A stretch of 13,305 bases of DNA from an uncultured Anaerosporobacter sp. (GTDB taxonomy: Bacteria; Bacillota; Clostridia; Lachnospirales; Lachnospiraceae). The translations under genes were made by a program, and so were the position numbers. Numbering within the stretch: position 1 is the stretch's first letter; every line of letters begins with the position of its first letter. The stretch is from the NCBI GenBank assembly GCA_945787925.1, contig CALZJY010000024.1:1-13305 (forward strand). Reading direction: 5' to 3'. The notes below the pieces were generated by a model, which saw nothing but the letters and a program-made list of their open reading frames with translations, had not been told where the DNA came from and made no database searches. Below are positions 1 through 7,376 of this stretch, piece after piece.

Positions 1-1326
1 GATGATGTTCGCACCTGTTTTTTCGTCTCCTTCTAATGTTGCAGCTAATTTAGCAACTTCTTTGGATGCGTGGATGTATGCAGAACCACCACCTGCGATG
101 ATACCTTCTTCTACTGCAGCTCTTGTTGCATTTAAAGCATCTTCCATACGTAATTTGTTTTCTTGCATTTCTGTTTCTGTTGCAGCACCAACACGGATTA
201 CTGCTACGCCGCCTGCAAGTTTAGCAAGTCTTTCTTGTAATTTTTCACGGTCAAATTCGGAAGTTGTTTCTTCGATTTGAGCTCTGATTTGTGCGATACG
301 GCTTGCGATTTCGTCTTTGTTTCCACATCCATCAACGATGATTGTGTTTTCTTTTTGAACTTTCACAGATTTTGCACGACCTAATTGGTCTAATGTCATA
401 TCTTTAAGGTCTAAGCCTAATTCGTCAGATACTACAGTACCACCAGTTAGGATTGCGATATCTTGAAGCATTGCTTTTCTTCTATCACCATATCCTGGAG
501 CTTTTACTGCTACTACGTTGAATGTACCACGTAATTTATTGATTACTAATGTTGTTAATGCTTCGCCTTCTACGTCTTCAGCGATGATTAATAATCTAGC
601 ACCTGATTGAACGATTTGTTCAAGCACTGGGAGGATTTCTTGAATGTTAGAGATCTTTTTGTCTGTGATTAAGATGTATGGATCATCAAGATTTGCTTCC
701 ATCTTATCCATGTCTGTACACATGTAAGCAGAAAGATAACCACGGTCGAATTGCATACCTTCTACAAGGTCTAATTCTGTTTTCATTGTTTTAGATTCTT
801 CGATTGTGATAACGCCATCGTTAGATACTTTTTCCATAGCGTCAGAAATCATTTCACCAACAGCTTCATCACCAGCGGAGATTGCAGCAACTTTAGCGAT
901 TTGGTCTTTACCAGATAATGTTTCGCTCATGCTTGCGATAGATGCTACCGCACATTCCGTTGCTTTTCTCATACCTTTTCTAAGAATGATTGGGTTAGCG
1001 CCAGCTGCTAAGTTTTTCATACCTTCGTTGATCATTGCTTGTGCTAAAACAGTTGCTGTAGTAGTACCATCACCTGCTACGTCGTTTGTCTTAGTAGCAA
1101 CTTCTTTTACTAATTGAGCACCCATGTTTTCAAATGCATCTTCAAGCTCGATTTCTTTTGCGATAGTTACACCATCGTTTGTGATTAATGGAGCACCAAA
1201 GGACTTATCAAGTACTACGTTTCTACCTTTTGGTCCTAGTGTTACTTTTACTGTATTAGCTAATTTATTAACGCCTGCTTCTAGAGCTGTTCTAGCTTCA
1301 GCACCGAATTTAATATCTTTTGCCAT
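1..1326 (-). CDS. groEL: 60 kDa chaperonin GroEL (C-terminus beyond the window)
   Basis: This is the ATP-driven folding chaperonin, which forms a double-ring barrel in the cytoplasm and is capped by GroES. The visible 442 codons begin MAKDIKFGAEAR and contain the family hallmarks VTLGPKGRNVVLDKS, the nucleotide-binding NDGVTIAKEIEL and AGDGTTTATVLA, and KAPGYGDRRKAML in the apical-to-intermediate region. GroEL is usually about 540 residues, so roughly 100 residues (the C-terminal equatorial part) lie left of position 1. The start is fixed by GGAGGAA 7 bases upstream and by the classical MAKD N-terminus. It lies 37 bases downstream of groES in the same operon, so it should share the CIRCE/HrcA heat-shock control. 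No frameshift or missing motif was seen in the visible part. Confidence 0.98.
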   Translation of the reverse strand, partial: MAKDIKFGAEARTALEAGVNKLANTVKVTLGPKGRNVVLDKSFGAPLITNDGVTIAKEIELEDAFENMGAQLVKEVATKTNDVAGDGTTTATVLAQAMINEGMKNLAAGANPIILRKGMRKATECAVASIASMSETLSGKDQIAKVAAISAGDEAVGEMISDAMEKVSNDGVITIEESKTMKTELDLVEGMQFDRGYLSAYMCTDMDKMEANLDDPYILITDKKISNIQEILPVLEQIVQSGARLLIIAEDVEGEALTTLVINKLRGTFNVVAVKAPGYGDRRKAMLQDIAILTGGTVVSDELGLDLKDMTLDQLGRAKSVKVQKENTIIVDGCGNKDEIASRIAQIRAQIEETTSEFDREKLQERLAKLAGGVAVIRVGAATETEMQENKLRMEDALNATRAAVEEGIIAGGGSAYIHASKEVAKLAATLEGDEKTGANII

Positions 1327-1363
1327 ATTATCATTCCTCCATACTTGTTTTTTTGTTCAGATT

Positions 1364-1648
1364 CTATTCTACAATCGCAACGATATCGCTTTGCTTTACG
1401 ATAATATATTCTTCGTCTTCTAATTTTACTTCTGTTCCAGCATATTTAGAATAAATAACTGTCTGACCAACTTCTACTTGCATTGTAACTTCTTTTCCGT
1501 CTACCATTCCGCCTGGGCCAACAGCGATTACTTCCGCTTGTTGTGGTTTTTCCTTTGCTTGACCTGGTAATACGATTCCAGATTTCGTTGTTTCCTCTGC
1601 AACTAGTTGTTTTAATACTACTCTGTCTCCTAAAGGTACTAATTTCAT
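1364..1648 (-). CDS. groES: 10 kDa co-chaperonin GroES
   Basis: The 94-residue co-chaperonin forms a seven-membered lid on GroEL and closes the folding chamber. It begins MKLVPLGDRVVLKQL, then has the mobile-loop segment ETTKSGIVLPGQAKEKPQ (about residues 19-36), the GPGG turn, and the terminal EYIIVKQSDIVAIVE, all typical of GroES; the length is normal. An in-frame ATG six codons earlier is possible. I chose 1648 because AAGGAGG lies 8 bases before it and because MKLxPLGDRV is the conserved N-terminus. It is the first gene of the groESL operon, with a CIRCE operator and sigma-A promoter upstream. Confidence 0.98.
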   Translation of the reverse strand: MKLVPLGDRVVLKQLVAEETTKSGIVLPGQAKEKPQQAEVIAVGPGGMVDGKEVTMQVEVGQTVIYSKYAGTEVKLEDEEYIIVKQSDIVAIVE

Positions 1649-1686
1649 GTTGTGTTCCTCCTTCAATCATTCTAGTTTTTCAATTA

Positions 1687-1713
1687 TTAGCACTCCTCAT
1701 TGTCGAGTGCTAA
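1687..1713. promoter_or_regulatory. CIRCE operator (HrcA binding site)
   Basis: The inverted repeat TTAGCACTC - 9 bases - GAGTGCTAA is an exact match to the known CIRCE consensus. It is the DNA target of the heat-shock repressor HrcA, whose folding depends on GroEL. It lies just downstream of the -10 box, about 40 bases before the groES start. It should therefore overlap or follow the transcription start and act by blocking RNA polymerase. Confidence 0.97.
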
Positions 1714-1724
1714 CTGTTGTTTAT

Positions 1725-1753
1725 ATATTAGTAAATTTACCAGCTATTTGCAA
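1725..1753 (-). promoter_or_regulatory. Sigma-A promoter of groES-groEL
   Basis: On the minus strand, TTGCAA (1748-1753) is followed after 17 bases by TAATAT (1725-1730). Spacing is ideal and the CIRCE operator starts 11 bases beyond the -10 box. This is the normal arrangement for HrcA-controlled groESL operons in Firmicutes. Confidence 0.75.
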
Positions 1754-1890
1754 CTATCTGTATAATGTTAATTCCTCTTATTCCGGAATTTATACTGTAT
1801 TTCCTTTCATTTTCTCTTTATATCTCTTGCCACCTCATTATATCTTCTATTTTCTCATTTATACCATACCTGCATAGTATAACCAGTTGC

Positions 1891-1919
1891 TTGTCATCAA
1901 TGCAAATGCTTGGTAAAAT
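1891..1919 (+). promoter_or_regulatory. Sigma-A promoter of the DUF6062 gene
   Basis: TTGTCA (1891-1896), 17 bases, TAAAAT (1914-1919), with TGG directly before the -10 box (extended -10 type). The transcript would start near 1926 and leave a leader of about 30 bases. The same site rules out the earlier in-frame ATG at 1910, which lies inside the promoter. Confidence 0.65.
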
Positions 1920-1954
1920 TTAAAGAAATACTACGGATAGAAAGGAATAGGAGA

Positions 1955-2680
1955 ATGAAAGAGAAATTATATACGATTCCAGTAACTGATGCATTCCAAC
2001 AAGACTGCGAATGTGCCATCTGCGCGATGTACGATTCCTTAGAAAAGAACGCGATCGACTTCACCATGGGTCCAAGCTACATGGAAGACGATATTCGAGA
2101 ACTGACCAATGCTTCCGGCTTTTGCTCACGCCATATCCCAATGCTGTATACGAATCAAAACCGTCTAGGGCTAGCCCTTATGCTTTCCACCCATATGAAG
2201 AAGACAAGGGAAGATATCTCCTCCCTCTCCCATTCTTCCACGCCAGGGAAACGAGGTCTCTTAAAATATAAGAAAAAACCTAAAGAGACTCCGCTTACTG
2301 CTTACATAAAACAAGTAGCCAATCGCTGCTTTATCTGTGACCGTATTGAACAGGTCTTCCATCGCTATCTCGTAACGGTGGTCTACCTTTATCGTACTGA
2401 GCCAGACTTCCGTGATACCCTGTTAAAAAGCAAGGGGGTATGCATGTCCCACTTAGGAGACCTTCTAGAAGTCGCTAGCACCGAACTTTCTTCTGAACTA
2501 TATGCAAAGTTCCAAGAAGAACTCGTTGCCCTCTATACAGAAAATATGAAGCGTGTAGAAGAAGAACTTCTCTGGTTTATCGATAAGTTTGATTATCGAT
2601 TCAAGGACGAACCATGGAAAAACAGCAAGGATGCCCTTCCACGAAGCATCTTAAAAACAAACCATACTTTTGTGGAGTAA
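1955..2680 (+). CDS. DUF6062 family protein, two CxxC/CxxH modules
   Basis: A 241-residue soluble protein without signal peptide or membrane segment. From memory of the family it matches the clostridial DUF6062 type: an N-terminus like MKEKLYTIPVTDAF, and a C-terminus of the form FDYRFKDEPWKNSKDALPR. Its function is unknown. It carries two copies of one cysteine/histidine pattern: C20-x2-C23 with C57-x2-H60, and C125-x2-C128 with C163-x2-H166. The gaps between the halves are nearly equal (34 and 35 residues). This looks like a duplicated four-ligand metal site, probably zinc; that is inference. The start at 1955 is preferred over 1910 because AAAGGA precedes it by 8 bases and 1910 lies in the promoter. 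It is a single gene converging on the DUF2225 gene. Confidence 0.85.
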   Translation: MKEKLYTIPVTDAFQQDCECAICAMYDSLEKNAIDFTMGPSYMEDDIRELTNASGFCSRHIPMLYTNQNRLGLALMLSTHMKKTREDISSLSHSSTPGKRGLLKYKKKPKETPLTAYIKQVANRCFICDRIEQVFHRYLVTVVYLYRTEPDFRDTLLKSKGVCMSHLGDLLEVASTELSSELYAKFQEELVALYTENMKRVEEELLWFIDKFDYRFKDEPWKNSKDALPRSILKTNHTFVE

Positions 2681-2683
2681 ACG

Positions 2684-2730
2684 AAAAAGAACCCGGCTTC
2701 CCCCTTTTGGTAGAATCCGAGTTCTTTTTT
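2684..2730. terminator. Bidirectional intrinsic terminator between convergent genes
   Basis: AAAAAGAAC (2684-2692) pairs with GTTCTTTTT (2721-2729). The stem continues inward with CGG/CCG and TTC/GAA pairs separated by single mismatches. There is a T-run on the plus side and one on the minus side, so it can end both the DUF6062 transcript and the glnS-DUF2225 transcript. The last codon of the DUF2225 gene touches its edge. Confidence 0.88.
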
Positions 2731-3574
2731 ATTCCTTATTCCCTGCCATAATCCGTTCTTTGATCTCGCGAGCCTTGTTCTTTATACGCTCATTCACAGT
2801 TCTAGATACTAAAATTCTAGATACAAGCTTTAATGCTTCCTCTGTCTTTCCTAGTTTCCTAGCAAGCTCCGCTGTTAGATAGTTCAGCGTGTTCTCATCC
2901 ATACCGCAGATAGGAAAATTCTCTTTCGTAAATGCGGCACAGAATCCTTCATATGCATTGCTTAGAAACTCATATTCGAGCTTTTTTAGACCTAGCTTCA
3001 CTTGCTCATAGTCTGGTGTCTTAACTGGCAATGTCTCACGCTTTCCCCGATACAACCATGCCAACTTTAAGCATGTATATGCCCGTTCGCCATTTTTGCC
3101 TCGTTTCACAATCGTATTGACGAGTGCAAGCTTGTGACGCATAATGGCCTCATCGTACGTAAGCACTTCTCCCGTCTCCTTTAATGGCTTAAAGGAGGAT
3201 GTGATCTGTTCCCTTACCAATCTGGCCTGCACACTGGTCATATATCCAAAGAATCGAGCCAATGCCGCATATCCACATTGGGGACATACGATTGCATCAT
3301 ATTTCAAAGCATCAAGCTCTTGATATCTTGGACGCAAATCCGTATCTGCCGAAACTAGCTTCACTCTTCCTGTCTTTACGGTCCTTGCTTTGAAGACATG
3401 GTCACATACCGGACAGGTATGTGTTTTCTCAAACAGGAAATCTGGCTCTGCTAGCTGCTTCTTCACAGCACTTTGTCCTTGGTTTGAGTCGGGTTTTGTT
3501 TCGCGTTCATAGACTTCTAGTCCTTTTAGTTTTTCTAGCCCAAACTGTTCTAATCCCGAAAACAAATCCCCCAT
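2729..3574 (-). CDS. DUF2225 family zinc-ribbon-like protein
   Basis: A 281-residue cytoplasmic protein that matches the DUF2225 family of Firmicutes by its layout; the biochemical role is unknown. C54-P-V-C57 and C97-P-Q-C100-G, with RPRYQELDALKYD between them, form a four-cysteine, probably zinc-binding, N-terminal module. The rest is helical, and the last 50 residues (LTAELARKLGKTEEALKLVS and onward) read like a TPR-type helical pair. GGGGG lies 7 bases before the ATG. The start lies 22 bases after the glnS stop, with no terminator between, so it is very likely co-transcribed with glnS. It ends at the shared bidirectional terminator. Confidence 0.87.
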   Translation of the reverse strand: MGDLFSGLEQFGLEKLKGLEVYERETKPDSNQGQSAVKKQLAEPDFLFEKTHTCPVCDHVFKARTVKTGRVKLVSADTDLRPRYQELDALKYDAIVCPQCGYAALARFFGYMTSVQARLVREQITSSFKPLKETGEVLTYDEAIMRHKLALVNTIVKRGKNGERAYTCLKLAWLYRGKRETLPVKTPDYEQVKLGLKKLEYEFLSNAYEGFCAAFTKENFPICGMDENTLNYLTAELARKLGKTEEALKLVSRILVSRTVNERIKNKAREIKERIMAGNKE

Positions 3575-3596
3575 TTACATTCCCCCTATCTCGTCT

Positions 3597-5261
3597 CTAT
3601 TTGCTAGGCTTGTATGAGCTCTTAAGTGATACGATTCGGTTGAATACTAAATGTTCTGGGCTTGAATCTTTATTATCCACGCAGAAGAATCCAGTACGTA
3701 CGAATTGGAAGCTATCATAAGCTTTTGCATCCGCTAACGCTGGCTCTACGTAACAGTCTTTTAATGTTACTAAAGAAGTTGGATTTACGTTTACAGATCC
3801 ATCTTCATTGTATACACCTTTTTCTTCATCTACTAAGTTTTCGTATAAACGAACTTCTGCTTTTACTGCATGTCTTGCAGATACCCAGTGGATTGTTCCT
3901 TTTACTTTTCTGCCTGTAAATCCGGAACCACTCTTAGTTTCTGGATCGTACGTACAGTGAATTTCTGTTACTTTGCCAGTCTCATCTGTTACGAAGCTTG
4001 TGCAAGTTACGAAGTATGCATGCATTAAACGAACTTCGTTTCCTGGATATAATCTGAAGTATTTTTTAGGTGGCTCGATCATGAAGTCTTCACGGTCGAT
4101 ATATAATTCACGACAGAATGGAACTTGACGAGAACCTAATTCTTCGTTTTCTTGGTTATTCATAACGTCAAGATATTCTACTTGATCTTCTGGATAGTTA
4201 TCGATTACTAATTTGATTGGATCAAGTACTGCCATCATTCTAGATTTCTTTAATTTTAAATCTTCACGGATACAATATTCTAACATTGCCATATCGGAAG
4301 AACTATTTGCCTTACTTACACCGGATAATTCCATAAACATACGGATTGCTTCTGGTGTGTAACCACGTCTTCTAAGAGCCGCAATTGTTACAAGTCTTGG
4401 ATCATCCCATCCATCTACGATACCGTCTTCTACTAATTTTTTGATGTAACGTTTTCCTGTCACTACATTAGTAAGGTACATTTTTGCAAACTCGATTTGT
4501 TTTGGTGGATGTTCATATTCTAATTCTGTTACCACCCAGTCATATAACGGACGGTGATCTTCGAATTCTAATGTACAGATAGAATGGCTGATTCCTTCGA
4601 TCGCATCTTCGATTGGATGTGCGAAATCGTACATTGGGTAGATGCACCATTTGTCTCCTGTATTATGGTGTGTCATACGTGCAATACGATAAATGATTGG
4701 ATCACGCATGTTGATGTTAGGGCTAGACATATCGATCTTAGCACGTAACACTTTTGAACCATCTGCAAATTCACCATTTTTCATTCTTTCAAATAAATCA
4801 AGGTTTTCTTCTACGGAACGATCACGGTATGGACTGTTCTTTCCTGGTTCTTTTAAAGTTCCTCTATATTCACGAATTTCTTCTGGAGTTAAGTCGCAAA
4901 CATAAGCTTTTCCTTTTTTAATTAACTTCACAGCAGCTTCATACATTTGTTCAAAGTAATCTGATGCAAAGAATACGCGGTCCTCAAATTCGCCGCCAAT
5001 CCATTCAACGTCTTCTTTGATGGATTTTACGAATTCCACTTTCTCTTTTGTTGGATTTGTATCATCAAATCTTAAGTTGAATTTACCATTGTATTTTTTA
5101 GCTAATCCGCTGTTTAAGATAATGGATTTGGCATGTCCGATGTGTAAATAACCATTTGGTTCAGGAGGAAATCTCGTAATTACTTCCTCACAACGTCCTT
5201 CCGCAATGTCCTTATCTATAATTTGTTCAATAAAATTTTTTGAAATGTTTTTTTCGTCCAT
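3597..5261 (-). CDS. glnS: Glutaminyl-tRNA synthetase
   Basis: This class I synthetase charges tRNA-Gln with glutamine in the cytoplasm. It has 554 residues, normal for bacterial GlnRS. Visible marks are FPPEPNGYLHIGHAKS (HIGH motif, residues 40-43), RFDDTNP, the GlnRS-specific YPMYDFAHPIEDAIEGISHS (about 208-227), and GWDDPRLVTIAALRRRGY. VVTGKRY (266-272) stands where E. coli has MSKRK, so the KMSKS loop is a variant. The C-terminal beta-barrel anticodon-binding region ends with VFNRIVSLKSSY. The GlnRS-specific block argues against a non-discriminating GluRS. AAAGGG lies 11 bases before the start, rather far. No T-box motif is visible in the roughly 100-base upstream region, so amino-acid sensing by a T-box is not supported. 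It leads an operon with the DUF2225 gene. Confidence 0.97.
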   Translation of the reverse strand: MDEKNISKNFIEQIIDKDIAEGRCEEVITRFPPEPNGYLHIGHAKSIILNSGLAKKYNGKFNLRFDDTNPTKEKVEFVKSIKEDVEWIGGEFEDRVFFASDYFEQMYEAAVKLIKKGKAYVCDLTPEEIREYRGTLKEPGKNSPYRDRSVEENLDLFERMKNGEFADGSKVLRAKIDMSSPNINMRDPIIYRIARMTHHNTGDKWCIYPMYDFAHPIEDAIEGISHSICTLEFEDHRPLYDWVVTELEYEHPPKQIEFAKMYLTNVVTGKRYIKKLVEDGIVDGWDDPRLVTIAALRRRGYTPEAIRMFMELSGVSKANSSSDMAMLEYCIREDLKLKKSRMMAVLDPIKLVIDNYPEDQVEYLDVMNNQENEELGSRQVPFCRELYIDREDFMIEPPKKYFRLYPGNEVRLMHAYFVTCTSFVTDETGKVTEIHCTYDPETKSGSGFTGRKVKGTIHWVSARHAVKAEVRLYENLVDEEKGVYNEDGSVNVNPTSLVTLKDCYVEPALADAKAYDSFQFVRTGFFCVDNKDSSPEHLVFNRIVSLKSSYKPSK

Positions 5262-5361
5262 TAAACAATCATCCCTTTCTCGTACTTCTAAAAGTCCTAT
5301 CGTATAATTACAGACTAATTTTAATCATACATAGAATATTACCACATTTGTTAATAATTAT

Positions 5362-5395
5362 AAAGGACTTATTTCATAGTTGAAATAAGTCCTTT
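5362..5395 (-). terminator. Hairpin terminator after the SleB-like gene
   Basis: A perfect 15-base-pair stem, 5362-5376 with 5381-5395, closes a 4-base loop. It lies 13 bases after the stop codon of the hydrolase gene. The minus-strand T tract (CTTTATAATTATT) is broken, so it is a weaker terminator than the others in the window. It separates the hydrolase from glnS. Confidence 0.75.
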
Positions 5396-5408
5396 TCTTC
5401 GTTCCATA

Positions 5409-5909
5409 TTATCTAAAATAATGCCCGCCAATAAATACCGCTTTGGGATATTTTTTCTTGATTGCTTTTTTGCTTTTATACATTGTAAAGAAATATGTAT
5501 TCTTTTTTACTACATGTTTGCCAGCTAAGGCTTCTTTGGCTGCTTTCTTACAAGCTTCCATTTGTTTTTTCTCACCGTAACCGTATTTTTGCTTTCCATC
5601 ATATTTCTTTAATGCTTTATCTAATCTACCAGATCTCGCTGGTGTAAATTGTCCTTTTTGATAAATAACACCTTTTACTGTGTTAGGGAATTTTTTGCTT
5701 TTGACTCTATTTAATACTACGTTTCCTACTGCTACTTTCCCTTTGTAAGGCTCATTTCCTGCTTCACAGTAGATAATTGTCGTTAATAAACGTAAATCAT
5801 TTTTTGAATAAGATTTTTTTGATGCTGCAGATGCTGATGTACCAACAGTTCCTAGTACCATGGTAACTACTAACAAACCAAGTAAAAACTTTTTCATTAA
5901 TGTTTTCAT
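5409..5909 (-). CDS. Secreted cell-wall hydrolase, SleB/Hydrolase_2 family
   Basis: A 166-residue exported protein. MKTLMKK followed by a hydrophobic stretch (residues 8-24) and SASAA is a signal peptide, with cleavage likely after A28 or A29. The mature part is a Hydrolase_2 (SleB-like) domain: YCEAGNEPYKGKVAVGNVVLNR, then FPNTVKGVIYQKGQFTP, ending in GGHYFR. Glu49 fits the catalytic glutamate of SleB lytic transglycosylases, which cut peptidoglycan (cortex in spores). There is no peptidoglycan-binding domain, unlike full SleB, so it may act in vegetative wall turnover as well as in spores. I chose 5909 because AAAGGAG lies 7 bases upstream; the ATG two codons earlier is only 1 base from GGAG. 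The gene has its own promoter and terminator. Confidence 0.93.
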   Translation of the reverse strand: MKTLMKKFLLGLLVVTMVLGTVGTSASAASKKSYSKNDLRLLTTIIYCEAGNEPYKGKVAVGNVVLNRVKSKKFPNTVKGVIYQKGQFTPARSGRLDKALKKYDGKQKYGYGEKKQMEACKKAAKEALAGKHVVKKNTYFFTMYKSKKAIKKKYPKAVFIGGHYFR

Positions 5910-6030
5910 ATGCATTCTCCTTTTCCGAATTTTTATTTATTAAAATCTCTGTTAATATCTCTTTACAATCTTATGTATTTTAGAAACACATTTTCATAAT
6001 TAGAAATAAGTTGTTAACATTTATGTAATA

Positions 6031-6058
6031 ATTATACCATAGGAAATCAAAAAATCAA
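6031..6058 (-). promoter_or_regulatory. Sigma-A promoter of the SleB-like gene, extended -10
   Basis: On the minus strand, TTGATT (6053-6058), 16 bases, TATAAT (6031-6036), with TGG before the -10 box. The leader would be about 115 bases, AT-rich and without a clear fold. A vegetative-type promoter argues that the hydrolase is not purely a spore enzyme. Confidence 0.7.
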
Positions 6059-6274
6059 CCCTTTTATGGCTTTTTTCTATCGCTATGATGCTACAAGATT
6101 CGATTTTTAAATATTTTTGTTGTGTTTTTGCATAAGTTTATACTATTTTTATACGCACTTTTTATTTATATTGTATATTTTAAGTTATTAACATTTTGTT
6201 TCATTGGATAATTGGTGTAATTCTATACAAAAATATGAATCATTTTTACGAAAAATGCCAATATTTTTTCAATA
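6059..6274. other. AT-rich intergenic stretch without a recognised gene
   Basis: This is the bulk of the gap of about 440 bases between the SleB-like gene and hisA; the rest is the hydrolase leader and promoter and the hisA terminator. It is very AT-rich with many T and A runs. I found no open frame with a ribosome binding site on either strand, no strong hairpin and no repeat. TTGCAT-16-TATACG near 6130-6160 on the plus strand resembles a weak promoter but faces no gene. Confidence 0.6.
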
Positions 6275-6319
6275 AAAAAGCTTGCAAACCCTTATTCTAT
6301 GAGGGTTCCCAAGCTTTTT
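6275..6319 (-). terminator. Intrinsic terminator after hisA
   Basis: AAAAAGCTTG (6275-6284) pairs with CAAGCTTTTT (6310-6319). Inside a 2x2 internal loop, AACCCT pairs with AGGGTT. On the minus strand it is followed by TTTTTTATT and lies about 36 bases after the hisA stop. Confidence 0.88.
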
Positions 6320-6355
6320 GCCATTGAATTTTACTCCAAATTTTATATGCTTTTT

Positions 6356-7132
6356 TTATCTTTTTACCTGTAATAATACCTGTTTTAGCTCTAATTTTCC
6401 TCCAAAAAGATCTAATGCACTTCCAATTGTTACGTCTATTTCATTCTTTCCTAACGTTTTTAATTGTTCAATATCTTTATAAGAAGAAACACCTCCTGCA
6501 TAGGTTGCCTTGATGCCTTTGGCATTAGCAAGAATCGTTACGACTTCTTCCTCAATTCCATTTGCCATACCTTCTACATCTACTGCATGAATCAGGAATT
6601 CATCACAATAGGTAGAAAGTTCTTCTAACAAGGTCGTCGTCAATTGCTGTTTCGTAAACTTCTGCCACCGATCTGTCACTACATAATAGCTGTCTCCCCG
6701 CTTCCTACAGCTCAAATCCAATACGAGGTGTTCCTTGCCTACTGCATCACTGATCTTTTGCAGATGGTGATAATTGATTTGGCCATCTTTAAATACATAG
6801 CTTGTTACGATTACATGGCTTGCTCCGGCTTCAATAAATTCCTTTGCATTCTCATCCGTAATTCCTCCTCCAACCATAAGGCCGCCTGGAAATTCTTTCA
6901 ATGCCTCCATTGCTTGTCTTACATCTTCTTTATAATAAGAAGACTCTTTTCCATTTAATAAGATGACATGACCGCCAAACAGGCCTAATTGCTTATAAAT
7001 GGAGGCATAGGCCCTTGCTCCTTCGCTAGATACAAAATTCTCCTTTGCTTGGTCATTTTCGTCTAACAAGGTACCGCCGACGATTTGTTTTACTTGTCCA
7101 TTATGTATGTCGATACATGGTCTAAATCTCAT
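6356..7132 (-). CDS. hisA: Phosphoribosylformimino-AICAR ribotide isomerase, eukaryotic type
   Basis: This (beta/alpha)8-barrel enzyme catalyses the fourth step of histidine synthesis, the Amadori isomerisation of ProFAR to PRFAR. The 258 residues resemble the eukaryotic HIS6-type enzyme rather than the usual bacterial HisA: CIDIHNGQVKQIVGGTL near the start, GGGITDEN (88-95), VLDLSCRK (137-144), DEFLIHAVDVEGM, YAGG (211-214), and DVTIGSALDLFGG. Asp8 and Asp139 fit the catalytic acid/base pair; GGG(I) and the AGG/IGSAL loops fit phosphate binding. The start is supported by GAGG 8 bases upstream. No other his gene lies in the window, and the gene has its own promoter and terminator. That makes it a stand-alone unit, unlike the usual hisA inside a his operon. 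Family call firm; the eukaryotic-type label rests on memory of yeast His6. Confidence 0.93.
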   Translation of the reverse strand: MRFRPCIDIHNGQVKQIVGGTLLDENDQAKENFVSSEGARAYASIYKQLGLFGGHVILLNGKESSYYKEDVRQAMEALKEFPGGLMVGGGITDENAKEFIEAGASHVIVTSYVFKDGQINYHHLQKISDAVGKEHLVLDLSCRKRGDSYYVVTDRWQKFTKQQLTTTLLEELSTYCDEFLIHAVDVEGMANGIEEEVVTILANAKGIKATYAGGVSSYKDIEQLKTLGKNEIDVTIGSALDLFGGKLELKQVLLQVKR

Positions 7133-7183
7133 TCGTTCTACCTCATTTCCTTCTATTGTTATTATGTACTCGATATCACTCCT

Positions 7184-7212
7184 ATTCTAAGCGACCATCC
7201 TTGGAATTACAA
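7184..7212 (-). promoter_or_regulatory. Sigma-A promoter of hisA
   Basis: On the minus strand, TTGTAA (7207-7212), 17 bases, TAGAAT (7184-7189). The leader would be about 45 bases and holds the GAGG ribosome binding site. A palindrome lies 10 bases upstream of the -35 box. Confidence 0.6.
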
Positions 7213-7222
7213 TATAGAACAT

Positions 7223-7241
7223 AGTGTGTGTTCCACACACT
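7223..7241. promoter_or_regulatory. 19-base palindrome upstream of the hisA promoter, possible operator
   Basis: AGTGTGTG - TTC - CACACACT is a perfect 8-base inverted repeat. There is no T-run, so it is not a terminator. Its place, just upstream of a -35 box, suits an activator or a regulator of hisA. I do not recognise the motif as any well-known operator. Confidence 0.45.
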
Positions 7242-7323
7242 CTCACGACTTCCAACCTACTCAGGAAACACACTCTTTGCCGCGCCGAGGGGGATTCTTC
7301 GCAATTCCTATGCAAGAAACAAC

Positions 7324-7354
7324 AACAGAGAAGCGTGCCTGCTGCTTCTCTGTT
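7324..7354 (-). terminator. Hairpin terminator after the DUF1540 gene
   Basis: An 11-base-pair perfect stem (AACAGAGAAGC, 7324-7334, with 7344-7354) closes a 9-base loop. It lies 22 bases after the stop codon; on the minus strand it is followed by an interrupted T tract (TTGTTGTTTC). Confidence 0.75.
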
Positions 7355-7376
7355 TCTACCATCTTGTATTTCTTGA

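Noticed and set aside
806..1423. Plus-strand open frames opposite groEL and groES
   Set aside because: They mirror the conserved chaperonin genes, lack ribosome binding sites and encode no recognisable protein.
1910..1954. Longer N-terminus of the DUF6062 protein from the ATG at 1910
   Set aside because: The ATG lies inside the predicted promoter and has no ribosome binding site; 1955 has one and matches the family N-terminus.
5262..5361. T-box leader or clear promoter upstream of glnS
   Set aside because: No T-box core motif or specifier structure fits in about 100 bases. Candidate -10 boxes (TATGAT, TATACG) lack a -35 at proper distance.
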